Source: Pedobacter sp. KBS0701
Lineage (GTDB): Bacteria > Bacteroidota > Bacteroidia > Sphingobacteriales > Sphingobacteriaceae
Assembly: GCF_005938645.2 (NCBI RefSeq)
Contig: NZ_CP042171.1
Span: forward strand, 62,001 to 126,000
Direction of reading: 5' to 3'
DNA: 64,000 nucleotides
The notes below the pieces were generated by a model. It made no database searches. It had not been told where the DNA came from and was given only the letters and a program-made list of their open reading frames with translations. The translations under genes and the position numbers were made by a program. This document shows, piece by piece, positions 1 to 9,690 of the stretch; the stretch's first letter is position 1, and the number at the start of each line of letters is the position of its first letter.

Positions 1-1941
1 ATCAAGGCAAACCTTTTAAAGAAATATAAAACCGGTTCCCTAAAAATAATCGGTAAATACCTTCATGATAAAAACGGATATGCCCAGTTACTGCCTACCA
101 ACAGTTTCTCAGACCCAAGGCCAAGTGAAGGATTCGATATATTTTCAACGATCCTGATGCCTAAATTTGATTTCACCTCCCCACGGTATATCGGAGCGGG
201 TGATATCTCTTTAAATCCAGCTAATGTGGTGGAAAGCAAATATAAATCGATTGGAGCCTTATGGGAACAGCAACTTGGCAAAGGCTGGTCGCTCAGCAAC
301 GCTTTCCGCTACTCCCGGAATGATATTAATTACAGTACCACAAACGGCTCAATTATGAGTGGTACCGATTTTAGCAGTTATTACCTGCTATCAGGAATGA
401 CCGGGCTTGGATTTGGGAACTATTCGTTCAAGGATGCTAAAACCGGAGCTGAGCTCATGAGCATCAATGCAGCACCCGGACCAGGCGGTTTGCCGGCATA
501 CACGATCGTTAAAGATGTATTGCCAGGACAAAGCGTAAGTCCGCATTCCCTGTATTTTTCTGTGTTGGGCAGTTATGAGAACCAGGTGAATGAGGTTATC
601 AACCAGTTCGCAGTTAACAAAAAGCTTAAAAATATGAGTTTTAACGCAGGGATGTATTTTGGAAGATCGAAAGCCCACCGTTTCTCCGGAATCAACGGAG
701 TTGCGCTGGGGACCATCGAAAACCGGCCAAAACTAGTGAACCTTACCTTTACTGGCAGCACCCTGGGCGGTACAACAGGGGTGCATCAGGTGACCAATGC
801 TGATGGAATTGCACAGGCTAACGGCGACACGGGTGGCTTTCTCGATTTTAATGTAACGCAGGCACAATATGCCTTTTTCTTCAGCCAAACCTGGAGCCTT
901 AACGATAAACTGACCTTTGATTGGGGAGGAAGGTATGAAACCGCCAAAGTGGAGGCACATAACCAGCGCACGTACTTTAAGACGGGTTTACAGGGAGGAA
1001 CAGATAATGATCCGAAAACATTTTACAATAACAATACCCTTGATCATGTCAGCTCAGTAGAATTTGAAAAAAGATTAAATACTTTTTCTTTTTCAGGCGC
1101 ACTCAATTATAAGTTCGATGACAATACAGCCGTGTACACCCGTTACTCAAGAGGTAAAAAATCGCCGGATATGGATGTGTATTTTGCAGCCAACAGGCCC
1201 GAAACAGTAGCCTTACTAAATCCTGAAGTACGCACCACCGAACAGGTAGAGCTTGGCCTGAAAGCCCGCAGGAAAAATCTGGATTTATTTATTACGCCTT
1301 TTTACAGCATGTTAAGCGGAGTGCCAAACGGCTCGATTTTTACCAACGCAGATGCAACACTGTATACCACGCCCTCCCTGTATAGCAAGTACCGCACGTT
1401 TGGGATAGAGATAGAAGGCGATTATAACTTAACCAAAACCTTAAGCCTGAGGGCTGTTGCAACCTTTCAGCGTTCCAAAATTGTGGAGGCAGAATATTGG
1501 GTAGCCAATGGTCCCGGAATGGCAGACGACAATAAAATATCTTATTCAGGAAACGAAACAGATAACAATGCGAGGATCATATCACGGATTACGCCCACCT
1601 ATCACAATGACAAACTCTATCTTTTTCTCACCTGGTCTTATCTTGGTAAAAGACAGGCCAACGCTCCCAACGTGTTTTACCTGCCTTCCTTCTCTAATTT
1701 TGATATCGGCGCAGGGTACAACTTTACGCGTAAAATAAGTTTGAGCGCAAACATCAATAACCTGTTCAATAATTATCAGGTAATGAGCTGGGCCAGGCCC
1801 GGCAACCTGTTAACGCAATTAAGTGGAGCGGGAAGTTTTAACAAAGCACAGTTTGATGCTGCGATAGCCAATAATACACCTTATTTTACCATTTCCAACC
1901 CACCAAGGGCCTATTACTTAACTGCTTCCTATAAATTTTAA
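1..1941 (+). CDS. TonB-dependent receptor, C-terminal part (5' truncated by window)
   Basis: The reading frame is open from base 1, so this is the 3' part of a longer gene. About 646 residues are visible. They alternate short amphipathic strands and loops typical of a TonB-dependent outer-membrane beta-barrel, with signatures such as YTRYSRGKKSPD, EQVELGLKARRKN and SANINNLFNNY. The protein ends in ITPTYH...RAYYLTASYKF, and a C-terminal aromatic residue is the usual barrel-insertion signal. The signal peptide and plug domain lie upstream of the window, so substrate class cannot be read. A serine hydrolase gene starts 38 bp downstream on the same strand and may be co-transcribed. The barrel call is strong; the substrate is unknown. 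Confidence 0.88.
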   Translation: MKANLLKKYKTGSLKIIGKYLHDKNGYAQLLPTNSFSDPRPSEGFDIFSTILMPKFDFTSPRYIGAGDISLNPANVVESKYKSIGALWEQQLGKGWSLSNAFRYSRNDINYSTTNGSIMSGTDFSSYYLLSGMTGLGFGNYSFKDAKTGAELMSINAAPGPGGLPAYTIVKDVLPGQSVSPHSLYFSVLGSYENQVNEVINQFAVNKKLKNMSFNAGMYFGRSKAHRFSGINGVALGTIENRPKLVNLTFTGSTLGGTTGVHQVTNADGIAQANGDTGGFLDFNVTQAQYAFFFSQTWSLNDKLTFDWGGRYETAKVEAHNQRTYFKTGLQGGTDNDPKTFYNNNTLDHVSSVEFEKRLNTFSFSGALNYKFDDNTAVYTRYSRGKKSPDMDVYFAANRPETVALLNPEVRTTEQVELGLKARRKNLDLFITPFYSMLSGVPNGSIFTNADATLYTTPSLYSKYRTFGIEIEGDYNLTKTLSLRAVATFQRSKIVEAEYWVANGPGMADDNKISYSGNETDNNARIISRITPTYHNDKLYLFLTWSYLGKRQANAPNVFYLPSFSNFDIGAGYNFTRKISLSANINNLFNNYQVMSWARPGNLLTQLSGAGSFNKAQFDAAIANNTPYFTISNPPRAYYLTASYKF

Positions 1942-1978
1942 TTAGTTCCCTATATTTGATATTAACAATATCGGTCTT

Positions 1979-3235
1979 ATGAAACGTATATTCCTGTTCC
2001 TCTTCATTACCACCACGTGTTTGTCAATATACGCACAGCAGGCGGTCCATTCCGGTGCCTTTCATCCTGAACGTTTAGCCCGGATAGACCGGGCGGTTCA
2101 AAGTTACATCGATAGCAACTGGATTGTCGGGGCAGTATGCCTGGTCATGAAGGATGGGAAGCCTGCCTATTTTAAAGCATTTGGTATGGACGATAAAGAA
2201 AAAGGAAGGCCAATGCATAAAGATGCCATTTTCCGTATTGCATCCCAAACCAAAGCCATTACCAGCACAGCGGTGATGATGTTATGGGAAGAGGGAAAGT
2301 TTCTGCTTGATGATCCGGTCTCTAAATATATTCCCTCATTTGCCAGGCCCAAAGTGCTTGATAAGTTTAACGAAAAGGACAGTAGTTATACTACCCTGCC
2401 TGCTAAACGCGAAATTACCATCAGGGATCTGCTTACGCACACTTCCGGATTAGGTTATGCACAGATCGGTTCGGCCAAAATGCAGGCTATCTATGCCAAA
2501 GCTGGTATACAGGCCGGATTTTCAGACCATAAGCAGCTTTTGGCTGATGCTGTTAATAAACTAGGTGCTTTGCCCCTGGAATATAACCCTGGCGAACGTT
2601 TTAATTATAGTTTAAGTATTGATGTTCTGGGAAGGCTGGTGGAGGTCGTATCCGGTATGACTTTAGACAGGTTCTTTGCCGAAAGAATATTTGCACCCCT
2701 GGGCATGAACGATACCTATTTTCATCTGCCTGAAACCAAAAAGAGTAGATTGGTAAACGCATATACCGAAGATGCAAAGACCCGTAAGCCAATTAAATGG
2801 GTTGATGGTACATTTCCGGGTAGTTCGATAAATTACCCGTTGAATAATAATGGTTATTTCGCAGGTGGAGCCGGATTGGTGTCCACCATAACTGACTATG
2901 CTGCTTTCCTTCAGCTGTTTATCAATAAAGGGAATTATCAAGGTAAGCAATTGCTGGCCAGGCACACTGTTGATGTAATGACCAGGAACCAGATCGGAGA
3001 TATTTCATTGGGTGATGATAAGTTCGGAATTGGTTTTCAGCTTACAACAGTTAAGGGAAGTGGCAAATTAGGCTTATCTGAAGGAAGTATCTCCTGGGGA
3101 GGGTTTTTCGCCACCTCATACTGGGCCGATCCGAAAGAAAAACTTTCAGGACTTTTATTTCTTCAGCAGTGGCCCTTTAAACACAATGAGCTCAGCGACA
3201 AATATAAAGTGCTGGTCTATCAGGCACTGAATTAA
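1979..3235 (+). CDS. Secreted serine hydrolase, beta-lactamase (class C/PBP-like) family
   Basis: A 418-residue protein with an N-terminal signal peptide (hydrophobic FLFLFITTTCLSIYA, cleavage probably after AQQ). The beta-lactamase/transpeptidase fold is indicated by IASQTKAIT, which carries the SxxK nucleophile motif (S-Q-T-K), by LLTHTSGLGY shortly after, and by FNYSLS, which sits where family members have YxN. The third position there is Leu rather than Asn, so it may be an esterase or peptidase rather than a true beta-lactamase. It probably acts in the periplasm. It follows the TonB receptor by 38 bp. Members of this family are often annotated as beta-lactamases without antibiotic activity, so resistance should not be assumed. 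Confidence 0.88.
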   Translation: MKRIFLFLFITTTCLSIYAQQAVHSGAFHPERLARIDRAVQSYIDSNWIVGAVCLVMKDGKPAYFKAFGMDDKEKGRPMHKDAIFRIASQTKAITSTAVMMLWEEGKFLLDDPVSKYIPSFARPKVLDKFNEKDSSYTTLPAKREITIRDLLTHTSGLGYAQIGSAKMQAIYAKAGIQAGFSDHKQLLADAVNKLGALPLEYNPGERFNYSLSIDVLGRLVEVVSGMTLDRFFAERIFAPLGMNDTYFHLPETKKSRLVNAYTEDAKTRKPIKWVDGTFPGSSINYPLNNNGYFAGGAGLVSTITDYAAFLQLFINKGNYQGKQLLARHTVDVMTRNQIGDISLGDDKFGIGFQLTTVKGSGKLGLSEGSISWGGFFATSYWADPKEKLSGLLFLQQWPFKHNELSDKYKVLVYQALN

Positions 3236-3376
3236 TAATCTGCCCAATAAAACTGTTTCCCGTTCAATAACCAACAAAACTGTTAGCCATGACTATGCTG
3301 AATATTAGAAAAAAAACAATCTTTAAAGGAGCGAATCGTTAGCGAAATGCCATTGCCAGCTTTAATGATAAAGCCT

Positions 3377-3676
3377 TTAGAACATTTTTGGCGTAACAAA
3401 CCAGGCTGCAATAAGAGCAGTTAAACCTATTATGAGTAGTCTGAGGTGTAGCTTTTTGTCTATTGCTGTTTTGCTGAGGGAATAACTGATCAACATCCAT
3501 ATCAGCCATACAACAATTACGGCAAAAAGCATTGAACCATAAACCAGTCCGGATAAATCGTAGCCTCCGCCACCAATGCTACCGCCTGAAGCACCATCAT
3601 ATAAGACAAGGCTGAAGATGATGAAGGGAACAACAAGAAAAGATAACTTTAAAATGAATTTGTTGGTGCTGGTCAT
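3377..3676 (-). CDS. Small membrane protein of unknown function
   Basis: A 99-residue protein with three likely membrane segments: residues about 8-25 (LSFLVVPFIIFSLVLY), 44-66 (LVYGSMLFAVIVVWLIWML) and 79-95 (LLIIGLTALIAAWFV). A Gly/Ser-rich loop (GASGGSIGGGGYD) lies between the first two. The composition and the Lys-rich stretch TAIDKKLHLR between helices 2 and 3 look like a real inner-membrane protein. It stands alone, convergent with the preceding hydrolase and divergent from the next gene. No family was recognised. Confidence 0.65.
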   Translation of the reverse strand: MTSTNKFILKLSFLVVPFIIFSLVLYDGASGGSIGGGGYDLSGLVYGSMLFAVIVVWLIWMLISYSLSKTAIDKKLHLRLLIIGLTALIAAWFVTPKMF

Positions 3677-3906
3677 TGCTATGCAGTGATTGATTTAAAT
3701 GTTGCTTGTTCAACAAGGTAATAATTTTTTTCAACTGTGGCGCTTTCGCCATGCCTATCCGGTCTGCCCTGCATATTTGATCTTCATCCTTCTTGCAATT
3801 TAGGAAGATGTACCAGGCCAGACCTTATTTATTTTTACAGATTAGCACCGTTCAAAGGTTACTAAACGATTAATTTCGTATTAATAAAAAAACAACCTCA
3901 GGAAGC

Positions 3907-5265
3907 ATGTATGACCGTTTAAAAAATCTCTTGTCGCTGCCTTTTATTTTTTGCCTCGTGCTCTTGATCCTTAACGACTTCCTGCTAAAGGCTACTTTTC
4001 ATAATGTGCTTACTGGCAAGCTGTCCGATTTCTGTGGACTGTTTATTTTCCCGGTTTTTTGGTCGGCACTCTTTCCCAAATTTAAATCCTGGATTTTTAT
4101 CCTTAGCGGCATACTGTTCGTTGTCTGGAAAAGCGAATATTCTTCCGGACTGATTGAATTGGTGAGTACTTTCTTTCCCATTGAGCGGACTGTTGATCCT
4201 ACCGATCTGCTGGCCTTACCGGTGTTGTTGCTGGCCTGGCTGCATCTCAAAGGCAGGCCTCAGCTCGCGTTGAGCAACGCTCTATTGCCTCGCCTGGGCA
4301 TTGCGTTTATCGCCCTCGTTACCATTTTCTCTTTCTGCGCCACCAGCCAAAGGCCGTATATCCAATCTTTTGACCATCCCCAGTATGTGCTTTTACGATC
4401 GGCTGTAACTCCGGATGTGAAGCTTTATGATGAATTTGAATTTTACAGGAAAGATTCGTTACTCGTTGTTAAGGTCAACCACCAGTACATTAGCCGGCCT
4501 GTTATGGACGATGATTACAATAAGAACCGTTCCCTCAAAGACCTGGATGTTAGCGCCCTAGCGCGGATAGGAGATAGCACGAGCCTGATGCCTCCGGGAG
4601 AAATCACTGCTTTGACCGTTGAGACCCCACAGGGTAAAGATGCTTTAAGGTTTAAGGGCGGGCGGCTGGATGGCAGGTTCAGCAGGACAAAAAATGGTAG
4701 AATGATTATTGAAGGCTTCTACAAGATGGGCATTGAAGACTCCATTTGGACCTTTAAGGATAGCACCAGCAATGCGGTGATTAAGCAGACCATTGTGAAT
4801 GGGGAGCGAACCAGGCTTGAGCAGTTCCGGGATGGTAAGCTGGTTTCCTCAACCGGTATCAACACCCGGGCAGACAGTATTAGGAATATCTACATCAAAA
4901 TCGGAATGCTGATACTGTGCATGCTTGGTATTATCCTCGTGTTACGCCAGAACTACAGAAAGACTTTTCCCGAGCAACTTGTGCTCAAACAATATTGGAA
5001 ATGGCTGTTATGCCTGGTCTCGCCAATTTTTGTCTGGCTATTCTACCTTGGTTTGAGCACATTGCTCATAAATTACAGCCCTGATATCTTTGAAACCCTT
5101 GCCGCCATTATTTTCATCTTTATGGCAACTTGCCCGCTGATGTTTGTTGCCGTTTTTGGGATCAGGCTGAGAAAGGAAATCGATATTGTATTGTACTGCT
5201 TATTGCTTGGGGTTGCATGCAGTATCTGGACTATATGCGGGATTCTTATTGAACTTACGATTTAG
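3907..5265 (+). CDS. Multi-pass membrane protein of unknown function
   Basis: A 452-residue protein. Four hydrophobic segments occupy residues about 10-150 and include the motif GKLSDFCGLFIFP. A soluble domain of about 170 residues follows (residues 155-315), with short repeats of the form RMIIEGFYKMGIEDSIWTF and VSSTGINTR, which resemble toxin-repeat or MORN-like beta-hairpin text. Three more membrane helices close the protein (residues 325-450). The soluble part would be exposed on one face of the inner membrane. The gene is monocistronic by spacing. I do not recognise a named family; the call rests on length, composition and topology. Confidence 0.72.
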   Translation: MYDRLKNLLSLPFIFCLVLLILNDFLLKATFHNVLTGKLSDFCGLFIFPVFWSALFPKFKSWIFILSGILFVVWKSEYSSGLIELVSTFFPIERTVDPTDLLALPVLLLAWLHLKGRPQLALSNALLPRLGIAFIALVTIFSFCATSQRPYIQSFDHPQYVLLRSAVTPDVKLYDEFEFYRKDSLLVVKVNHQYISRPVMDDDYNKNRSLKDLDVSALARIGDSTSLMPPGEITALTVETPQGKDALRFKGGRLDGRFSRTKNGRMIIEGFYKMGIEDSIWTFKDSTSNAVIKQTIVNGERTRLEQFRDGKLVSSTGINTRADSIRNIYIKIGMLILCMLGIILVLRQNYRKTFPEQLVLKQYWKWLLCLVSPIFVWLFYLGLSTLLINYSPDIFETLAAIIFIFMATCPLMFVAVFGIRLRKEIDIVLYCLLLGVACSIWTICGILIELTI

Positions 5266-5377
5266 CTTAATTTTGCCTTGCAATTTATTCAGTCAGAAAT
5301 GCAGACTCCCACTTATTTATCAGATGCCTTACAGGAATTTCACGATGGAAAGCAACTATTCTTTCTTAGAGGATAGT

Positions 5378-6220
5378 TTATTGCTGATCAATAAAATCTT
5401 CAGGTGTGTAGGTAACTCTTGCAAAGTTTTTGGTTATGAGTGCTGTTTCTACAACTGCTCCGCTTTTAAACTTTAGAATTTTGTCTCGCCAGATTTCATT
5501 TTTTCTATAAAACGCGCCATCTATCTTTAAAAATTGATGGTCTTTTTCAATGATGTGATAAGCATAATCCAGTTCATTGTTAATGCGGAGTTCTCCTTCT
5601 AAACATTTGTCTGTAAACCACAGGTTGATTTGAAAAGTGTGTTCTGTATGATTTGTAAACTGGTAGTCAAGGTAATTGTAAAAAACCGTCGCCCCACTTC
5701 CGAATGGCAAAACCCGTCCATCGTCTGGAAACGGATCAAACGAATGATGATGGCGTTCCGTAACCGTCAGCGGACTGTGAATGACCAACCAATGGATTAA
5801 ATTGGAGATTTGGCAAATGCCGCCACCAATTCCTGCTCTTGCCTCGCCAAATGTCAGTTCCATTCCCGCTAAATACCCCTTTCGCTTTGTCGGTAAACCA
5901 ACTAATTTACAAAAAGAAAATGTCTCACCTGGTCGAACGAGTATACCGCTAATTCTCTTCGCTGCAATATTTAAGTTGGTTACTTTGTTAACCTGCAATT
6001 GCATATCGCTTTCACCTAGTTTTTTAAGCAGTACAGATTGGTGTTTTTTTATTCTAAAAGCGAGTTTGCTGGTTGTTAGCTGGTACGCATATTTTTTATT
6101 GCCGAAATACCAGTCGACATAACGGCTGAATCGTCTTGCCCAAACGGCTAAAAAGTATAAAATCGGGTGTCGTTGACTTAGTAATTTTCTCTTTTTCAAT
6201 GCTTCATTATGTTTACTCAT
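5378..6220 (-). CDS. VanW family protein
   Basis: A 280-residue protein with the central VanW signature: RPGETFSFCKLVG, then KGYLAGMELTFG and the glycine-rich GIGGGICQISN. VanW was named from the accessory gene in some vancomycin-resistance clusters, but its biochemical role is unknown and most bacterial copies have no link to resistance. No clear signal peptide is present; the N-terminus is basic (KKRKLLSQRH) with one short hydrophobic stretch (ILYFLAVWA). The gene is isolated, converging on the membrane protein at 3907-5265. The family call is firm; the function is unknown and there are no other van-like genes here. Confidence 0.87.
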   Translation of the reverse strand: MSKHNEALKKRKLLSQRHPILYFLAVWARRFSRYVDWYFGNKKYAYQLTTSKLAFRIKKHQSVLLKKLGESDMQLQVNKVTNLNIAAKRISGILVRPGETFSFCKLVGLPTKRKGYLAGMELTFGEARAGIGGGICQISNLIHWLVIHSPLTVTERHHHSFDPFPDDGRVLPFGSGATVFYNYLDYQFTNHTEHTFQINLWFTDKCLEGELRINNELDYAYHIIEKDHQFLKIDGAFYRKNEIWRDKILKFKSGAVVETALITKNFARVTYTPEDFIDQQ

Positions 6221-6305
6221 TGAATCTATCTGATTACAAACGATAACTCAATGTAATTCCAGGTTTTGCGTCTCCAATAAGTCTTGTGTTTTTCTATAAA
6301 TTATT

Positions 6306-7133
6306 TTATTGCTGTTTACCTGAACTTACCCAAATAAGCTTGCTGCTATTGGAATAGCGGTAAACATCCGTCCACCAGGTTGCGCCACCCCGGCATGAGG
6401 ACATTAGAAGCTTGTTCTTTTTATCCAATGTCACATCACAAAGGCCCGAGCATTTTCCCTGCGTTGCATTGGGTTCTGTCAGGAGGTGAAAACGCTTCGA
6501 TTTAGGATTGAACAGATAGATAGTGAAATTCCGGTAAACGCCCATGCCCTCGTCCGGTATGGAAAATGCGACATCATCAAAACCATCGAAATTGTAATCT
6601 GCAATCGTACCAAGCCGCCGGGGATCGGGATGGTCAAACCCTGGAAGCTGGCTGGTTTTAGTGCTGCCATCGCCATAGCTGAAGATGAGCAGGTTGTCTG
6701 AAGTATGCCGGAAAGAGATCAGTATATCATGAAGAAGATACTTATCAATTCTTGCCTCATCTCCCGGCGCTATGATCTGCTCCAACTGAAACTGCTTGCC
6801 ATCTTTACTTCGTTTGTACCATATTCCTGATAATTTTCCAGCTTCCTGTGTAAGTCCGTAACTGCCGGTTACCTTTCCTTCGATCACTTCATCCCATACG
6901 TAAGTCACTTTTGGTGCCGCTAAACTTCCATGGCTGCTGCGGGTCTCTAATCGGAGTGAGATGATGCCCTGCTGGCCCCGGTACTGGACAAATGCTCCCT
7001 TGCCTTCAGTGCCAAAGTAAATGTCAAGACGGAAAGGCTTGGGCCCGTTTGTTGACTGAAGTGAAAATGGTTGGGCCGCTGCCTGGTAAAATAATAATAC
7101 CGGCACCATTAGGGAGAGCAATTTCTTAAGCAT
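6306..7133 (-). CDS. Secreted protein with a C-terminal FG-GAP/EF-hand-like repeat region, unknown function
   Basis: A 275-residue protein with a clear signal peptide (KKLLSLMVPVLLFYQAAAQ). The N-terminal half (about 20-140) is beta-rich and may bind a ligand. The C-terminal half contains IADYNFDGFDDVAF, a calcium-loop-like D-x-N-x-D-G-x-D-D motif seen in FG-GAP/VCBS repeats and in the XAC2610-type proteins, followed by a segment with paired cysteines (GKCSGLCDV) and a further Cys (MSSCRGG). It is probably periplasmic or surface exposed. The gene stands alone on the minus strand with about 360 bp of non-coding DNA upstream. The assignment to an XAC2610-like group is a guess. Confidence 0.72.
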   Translation of the reverse strand: MLKKLLSLMVPVLLFYQAAAQPFSLQSTNGPKPFRLDIYFGTEGKGAFVQYRGQQGIISLRLETRSSHGSLAAPKVTYVWDEVIEGKVTGSYGLTQEAGKLSGIWYKRSKDGKQFQLEQIIAPGDEARIDKYLLHDILISFRHTSDNLLIFSYGDGSTKTSQLPGFDHPDPRRLGTIADYNFDGFDDVAFSIPDEGMGVYRNFTIYLFNPKSKRFHLLTEPNATQGKCSGLCDVTLDKKNKLLMSSCRGGATWWTDVYRYSNSSKLIWVSSGKQQ

Positions 7134-7490
7134 CGTTTTTTAGTTTTTATATTGCTCTTTTGCATTTATTGTGCCATTAATTTTTCTAAAATAAAGGAAA
7201 AATGTGAAAGGTCTTCCAATCCTCCTTTAAGATAAACTGCTACAGGCTTTTTCCGCTTACCGGATGCTACCCTAAAAGCATCGTTACAAAAGGAATCGGG
7301 AGGTTTTTTAGATGATCATGCAATTATTTTGTAAGTCAGGCCAGGCAGCGAATCATATTATGAAAACTAAATGTAACAGGTCGGTGTTAGATATCATGAA
7401 GTAAATCAGTTAATTAAGCGGAAAAAAAATAAATGATTGCATATATTGCATAATGTTTTTGCTGCATAGGTAAATAGCCAAACGATAAAT
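7134..7490. other. Intergenic region with divergent promoters expected
   Basis: An AT-rich gap of about 360 bp between a minus-strand secreted protein and the plus-strand oxidoreductase. It should hold the promoters of both. The segment from about 7430 to 7465 is a run of ATGATTGCATATATTGCATA-like text with two TTGCATA copies 11 bp apart, but no match to the TTTG/TAnnTTTG promoter was convincing. No gene, RNA or repeat element was recognised. Confidence 0.4.
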
Positions 7491-8609
7491 ATGAATACCA
7501 GAAGAGATTTTCTACAAAAAATGGGTGCATCCGCATTGATGCTGCAATTGAGTTCAATATCGGTATTTGCGAACGCCCCTGATCTGATCGAACAGCCCTA
7601 CGACGGTAAAGTACTCCGGGTAGCCATTATGGGTTTAGGTGGATATGGCACCCGGGTGGCGGAGGCTATGAAGGCTTGTACCAGGGCGAAGCTGGTAGGT
7701 GTAATTAGCGGTACGCCTTCAAAAATTAAAGAATGGCAAACTAAGTACAATATCCCTGAAAAGAATTGCTATAACTATGACAATTTCGATCAGGTAAAAG
7801 ATAATCCGGATATCGATGCAATTTATGTGATTACGCCAAATGCACTGCATCATAGTCAGGTTATCCGGGTAGCAAAAGCAGGAAAACATGCTATATGCGA
7901 GAAACCGATGGCGTTGAATGCCAAAGAAGGACAAGAGATGGTTGATGCTTGTAAAAAAGCAAATGTAAAGTTACTGGTTGGCTATAGGTTGCATTTTGAA
8001 CCCCGTACGCTGGAGGTGATCCGAATGAGAAATGCAGGCGACTTTGGCAAGATCATGTTTTTTCAGGGACAATGTGGTTTTAAAGCTGGCGATCCTATGC
8101 AATGGCGATTAAACAAAGCGCTTGCTGGCGGGGGATCAATGATGGATATTGGAATCTATGCCATTAACGGAGCCAGGTATATGGTGGGCGAAGAGCCGGT
8201 TTGGGTGACTGCCCAGGAAACCAAGACCGACCCGGTAAAGTTTAAAGAAGGTGTAGATGAAACCATACAATTTCAATTAGGTTTTCCGGGTGGCGCGGTA
8301 GCCTCCTGCTTGTCGAGTTATAACATCAATTACCTCGATAGATTTTTTATGAGTGGCGACAAAGGATTTGCAGAAATGCAACCTTCTACTGGTTATGGTC
8401 CGATTAAGGGTAGAACACATAAGGGTGAACTCACGCAACCCATCACTACCCATCAAACTGTACAGATGGATGAAATGGCAACTATTATTTTTGAAGATAA
8501 GAAGCCGGTAGTTCCTGTAAACGGTGAGGAAGGTTTGAAAGATCTTAAAATTATTGATGCCGTCTACCAGGCTGTAAAAACAGGAAAAAAGATTAAAATA
8601 ACTGTTTAA
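7491..8609 (+). CDS. Gfo/Idh/MocA family NAD(P)-dependent oxidoreductase, exported
   Basis: A 372-residue protein. The N-terminus MNTRRDFLQKMGAS is a twin-arginine-type signal, so it is probably exported folded with its cofactor bound. The Rossmann fold follows from about residue 40, with GLGGYGTRVAEAM as the dinucleotide-binding loop, and the family hallmark EKPMAL at about residue 138 carries the catalytic-site Lys. The C-terminal alpha/beta domain includes GGGSMMDIGIYAINGARY. Periplasmic members of this family in Bacteroidota often act on sugars. A second serine hydrolase starts 16 bp downstream, so the two may form an operon. The substrate is not readable. Confidence 0.9.
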   Translation: MNTRRDFLQKMGASALMLQLSSISVFANAPDLIEQPYDGKVLRVAIMGLGGYGTRVAEAMKACTRAKLVGVISGTPSKIKEWQTKYNIPEKNCYNYDNFDQVKDNPDIDAIYVITPNALHHSQVIRVAKAGKHAICEKPMALNAKEGQEMVDACKKANVKLLVGYRLHFEPRTLEVIRMRNAGDFGKIMFFQGQCGFKAGDPMQWRLNKALAGGGSMMDIGIYAINGARYMVGEEPVWVTAQETKTDPVKFKEGVDETIQFQLGFPGGAVASCLSSYNINYLDRFFMSGDKGFAEMQPSTGYGPIKGRTHKGELTQPITTHQTVQMDEMATIIFEDKKPVVPVNGEEGLKDLKIIDAVYQAVKTGKKIKITV

Positions 8610-8625
8610 AACAAACTTTAGATTA

Positions 8626-9690
8626 ATGAACCAATTCACTATACTGATTTTACTGATGCTGTTTTTTTCTACAGCTTATGGGCAAAAGACAGCTACAAAT
8701 AAATTAGAAGATCTGTCAATTGCAGTAAAAAACGGTGCTTATCCTAACCTTGATGGGCTGATGATAACCAAAGACGGCAAGCGGATATATGAAAATTATT
8801 TTCACGGATTTAGTAAAGATAGTCTGCACGATACCCGTTCTGCTTTTAAGTCAGTAGCAGGAATATTAGTTGGTATTGCTATTGACAGAGGATTTATTAA
8901 AAATGTCGACGAAAAAGTATATTCTTTTTTTCCTGAATATAGGCCTTATGGAAACTGGGATACGCTGAAAGACAGTATGACTATTGAAAATTTGCTTGAG
9001 ATGAAATCTGGCTTTGATTGCGAAGAATGGAATGGGAGCAAGGATTGTGAAGATGATATGCAGACTAGGCAGGACTGGATAAAATTTTGTCTTGACCTGC
9101 CATTAAAAAACAAGCCAGGAACCCAATGGGATTACACCTCAATAAATGCAATGCTTTTAGGTGGTATAATTGCTCATGCCTCCCAGATGACTGTTTCGGA
9201 TTTTGCAGATAGGTACCTTTTCAAACCATTGGGTATCACGAAATATAAATGGACTAAAGATTCCATGGGCCATGAAACAACAGCAGGTTCCTTCTATATT
9301 TCTTCCGGAGACCTGAATAAAATAGGTCAATTAGTCTTAAACGATGGCATTTTCAATGGTAAAAGACTAGTATCTAAAAAATGGATAAAAGTTATGACGA
9401 AAAAACGTCATAAAATTGAGGACTTTTCCAATGTGAAAATTTCCAAAAACAGTGCAGCTATTCCTCAGCCAACTTACTATGCTTATACATGGTATAATGA
9501 AGAAGTAAAAACTGAAAATTTTATGTACAATATTGTTTTTGCTTCAGGAAATGGAGGACAGTATATCATGGTGGTAAGAGAATTAAACCTGGTGGTATCC
9601 TTTAATGGAAACAGCTATAACTCTTCAAAGTCAAAGTTGCCTTTTGATATCATGATTAAATACATTTTGCCTTTTTTTGACCAAAAATAG
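8626..9690 (+). CDS. Serine hydrolase, beta-lactamase/PBP-like family
   Basis: A 354-residue protein with a signal peptide (FTILILLMLFFSTAYG, then QKT). Active-site motifs are visible: TRSAFKSVAG contains SxxK (S-A-F-K), and WDYTSINAML gives YxS (Y-T-S). A segment rich in cysteine and acidic residues (DCEEWNGSKDCEDD) sits between them and may hold a disulfide. The C-terminal half includes ASGNGGQYIMVV, in the position where family members place a final active-site H/K-x-G-like strand. It follows the oxidoreductase by 16 bp. It is only distantly similar to the hydrolase at 1979-3235. It is probably a periplasmic esterase or peptidase; the substrate is unknown. Confidence 0.87.
   Translation: MNQFTILILLMLFFSTAYGQKTATNKLEDLSIAVKNGAYPNLDGLMITKDGKRIYENYFHGFSKDSLHDTRSAFKSVAGILVGIAIDRGFIKNVDEKVYSFFPEYRPYGNWDTLKDSMTIENLLEMKSGFDCEEWNGSKDCEDDMQTRQDWIKFCLDLPLKNKPGTQWDYTSINAMLLGGIIAHASQMTVSDFADRYLFKPLGITKYKWTKDSMGHETTAGSFYISSGDLNKIGQLVLNDGIFNGKRLVSKKWIKVMTKKRHKIEDFSNVKISKNSAAIPQPTYYAYTWYNEEVKTENFMYNIVFASGNGGQYIMVVRELNLVVSFNGNSYNSSKSKLPFDIMIKYILPFFDQK

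Noticed and set aside
1979..3235. Beta-lactamase antibiotic resistance gene
   Set aside because: Only the general fold and SxxK motif are shared; the YxN position is Y-S-L, and many such proteins are esterases or peptidases.
3287..3341. Short frame of 17 codons (MTMLNIRKK...) after the first hydrolase
   Set aside because: Too short and without supporting signals; probably chance.
5378..6220. VanW as a sign of vancomycin resistance
   Set aside because: No other van-type gene is present, and VanW-like proteins are widespread without a resistance role.
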